Source: CAIQPV01 sp964480365 | GTDB taxonomy: Bacteria; Pseudomonadota; Gammaproteobacteria; Burkholderiales; Gallionellaceae | Direction: 5' to 3' | Assembly (NCBI GenBank): GCA_964480365.1 | Contig: CAYZPM010000026.1 | Span: 1 to 53,566 of the forward strand | DNA length: 53,566 nt | Part shown: one piece after another, positions 52,491 to 53,566 of the stretch | How the letters are laid out: every line of letters starts with the position of its first letter | Position numbering within the stretch: the first letter of the stretch is position 1 | Made by a program: the position numbers and the translations under genes | The notes under the pieces: generated by a model | Databases searched by the model: none | Told to the model about the DNA's origin: nothing | What the model saw: only the letters and a program-made list of their open reading frames with translations

Positions 52491-52767
52491 AACCATTAAA
52501 AAGCGTTTATCGAAAGATCGTCCGATGGTGTCTGTAACCTTGAGGATGCCCGATGATGTGGTGAGCGATTTGAAGAAGGTCGCGCCGCTTAAAGGTTTCT
52601 CTGGCTATCAAGGTTTGTTGCGTGCGTATGTCGGCGCAGGATTGCGCGAGGATTTAGAGCGCATGGAAGGTAGCGCGGTCGCACAGCTCATCGAAAAACT
52701 TCGTGCGGACGGCGTACCGGAAGCCAAGCTAACCAAAGCGGTGTCAAGTCTAAAACTGGCTGCCTAG
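52480..52767 (+). CDS. brnA: BrnA-like antitoxin (ribbon-helix-helix)
   Basis: A 95-residue protein; the ATG at 52480 has GAAAGGG nine bases upstream. SVTLRMPDDVVSDLKKVAP near 20 is the ribbon-helix-helix DNA-binding segment, and the GFSGYQGLLRAYVGAGLRE part is the BrnA-like dimer helix. The order toxin first, antitoxin second is usual for BrnTA. The antitoxin should repress the promoter at 52160-52187. Confidence 0.85.
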   Translation: MKLETIKKRLSKDRPMVSVTLRMPDDVVSDLKKVAPLKGFSGYQGLLRAYVGAGLREDLERMEGSAVAQLIEKLRADGVPEAKLTKAVSSLKLAA

Positions 52768-52918
52768 CTCATCTATGGGGCGCTGGCTGCGCGTTACGAG
52801 TGGCCGCTTATGGTGTGCAAGTTTTTTAATGTGAGTGGCCGCTATGTGGCTGGCAGTTCACAATGATGAACATCTCCTTGGTGCCATTTGCGGACGCAAT
52901 GTATGCGTGAATACAACT

Positions 52919-53440
52919 ATGGCGAAAAAAATAACAATAGATGAACAAAGCATTATCTGGGACTACTACAAACCGCGACATACGCATGCTTGGAACATGC
53001 TTCAGTTAGCGGCTAAACAACTTGTGGAAACCGCTGATGATTCAGGTTTTGAGACAGAATATGCTTGGGAAAACCTAATTATCCGCCTCTGTTTGTATCG
53101 AAATACAGTAAAAACCTTGACTAAGTTAACTATAGTTGTTGACGAAGCCAAAGTGATGCTGCGACGGTTCGATGCTGAGTTTACCCAAAACGAAAAGAAT
53201 TCGCTTATAGCACTTAGGAATATGATCGAACACTTCGATGATTACGCTGCGGGGCACGGTCGCGGGCCTGCCGACAGGGATACTGATTTAGACCCTTGGC
53301 GTGAGGTTAACGTTGATAGATATTGCCGTGGTCAATTTAAGCTGGAGCTATCTCTATCGATGGAAGCAGCTAACACCTTACGTTCAGAGGCTAAGAGCGC
53401 AAGTGACAAGTTTATTAGTTGGTACAGAGCTATTGGGTGA
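52919..53440 (+). CDS. hypothetical protein
   Basis: A protein of 173 residues from ATG 52919; the frame is open from 52835. I recognise no family. It is mostly alpha-helical by pattern, acidic, without a signal or membrane segment (ITIDEQSIIWDYYKPRHTHAWNML, then LIALRNMIEHFDDYAAGHGRGP). The base composition is more AT-rich than the rnf genes, like the toxin-antitoxin genes before it, suggesting it belongs to the same accessory insertion. Some HEPN-like features (RNMIEHFD resembles R-x4-6-H) are present but not enough to assign it. Confidence 0.6.
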   Translation: MAKKITIDEQSIIWDYYKPRHTHAWNMLQLAAKQLVETADDSGFETEYAWENLIIRLCLYRNTVKTLTKLTIVVDEAKVMLRRFDAEFTQNEKNSLIALRNMIEHFDDYAAGHGRGPADRDTDLDPWREVNVDRYCRGQFKLELSLSMEAANTLRSEAKSASDKFISWYRAIG

Positions 53441-53510
53441 AAAAGCGCATAACAATCATTCAAGCGGGACGTCTATGGCGCCCCCTTATTCAGACGTTGA
53501 ACGTCTGCAA

Positions 53511-53566
53511 CGGGTGTGCGCCGTGAAAAGGCGGCGCTTTTCCAGTGGGTGCAAATCCCACCCGGC
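53511..53566 (+). mobile_element. possible 5' end of a group II intron, cut by the window edge
   Basis: From about 53513 the sequence reads GTGTGCGCCG, fitting the GUGYG 5' boundary of group II introns. Two perfect short stems follow: GCGCCG with CGGCGC around an 8-base loop, and GTGGG with CCCAC around TGCAAAT, the latter resembling a GxxTGCAAxTCCC segment found early in bacterial group II introns. The catalytic domains and the reverse-transcriptase gene would lie outside the window. Confidence 0.45.

Noticed and set aside
1..53566. CRISPR array, rRNA or tRNA genes
   Set aside because: No regularly spaced direct repeats and no cloverleaf or rRNA-like segment seen on reading both strands; a covariance search was not possible here.

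Overview
The window looks like a chromosomal segment of a betaproteobacterium, most likely order Nitrosomonadales (relatives of Gallionellaceae, Methylophilaceae or Sulfuricella). The evidence is an exosortase B (XrtB/EpsH-type) exopolysaccharide locus with its LuxR-type regulator EpsA, an rnfABCDGE operon carrying apbE, rseC and rnfH, and many small toxin-antitoxin modules and palindromic repeats. The placement is inferred from gene content; no rRNA or tRNA gene is present. The first 37 kb are visibly more AT-rich and repeat-laden than the part after about 38.8 kb.

Layout. (1) 0.1-12.2 kb, minus strand: glycan assembly genes (two PAPS-type sulfotransferases, a GT4 and two GT2 glycosyltransferases, an AsnB-like amidotransferase, a Wzx-type flippase, an ExeA-type ATPase), interrupted by a MazEF-like module, a nucleotidyltransferase pair and palindromic repeats. 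(2) 12.3-22.4 kb, plus strand: a Wzy/WaaL-like polymerase or ligase, a UPF0104-type membrane protein, then a tightly coupled set resembling the mycobacterial polyprenyl-phosphoryl-arabinose pathway (HAD-UbiA fusion, DprE1-like, DprE2-like), a GT-C membrane glycosyltransferase, and a GMC oxidoreductase with a Tat-signal partner. (3) 22.6-29.7 kb, minus strand: the core XrtB export set (BY-kinase-like ATPase, Wzz-type co-polymerase, outer-membrane barrel, Wza-like export protein, EpsI, exosortase B, EpsD). (4) 30.2-35.7 kb: galE (plus), then on the minus strand cysC, cysQ, a second EpsD, a PEP-CTERM-type CAAX protease and a lone cyclic-nucleotide-binding protein. (5) 36.5-42.2 kb, plus strand: epsA, the initiating sugar-phosphate transferase, and rfbBACD for dTDP-L-rhamnose. 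(6) 42.8-49.7 kb: apbE-rseC-rnfABCDGE-rnfH, a complete ion-translocating ferredoxin:NAD oxidoreductase operon with its flavin-attachment enzyme. (7) 49.7-53.6 kb: moxR and DUF58, separated and followed by HicBA-like and BrnTA modules, a hypothetical gene, and at the right edge what may be the 5' end of a group II intron.

Working model. EpsA and the cyclic-nucleotide-binding protein flank a long control region. The EpsB-type enzyme loads a hexose phosphate on undecaprenyl phosphate, glycosyltransferases extend it with rhamnose and UDP-hexoses, Wzx/Wzy/Wzz/Wza-like proteins flip, polymerise and export it, and two sulfotransferases supplied by CysC (makes PAPS) and CysQ (removes PAP) may sulfate it. 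A polyprenyl-phosphate D-arabinofuranose donor may feed the GT-C enzyme outside the membrane. The combination of exosortase B, sulfation and a DprE1/DprE2-type arabinose donor pathway in one Gram-negative locus is the most interesting signal in the window. Its function is inferred.
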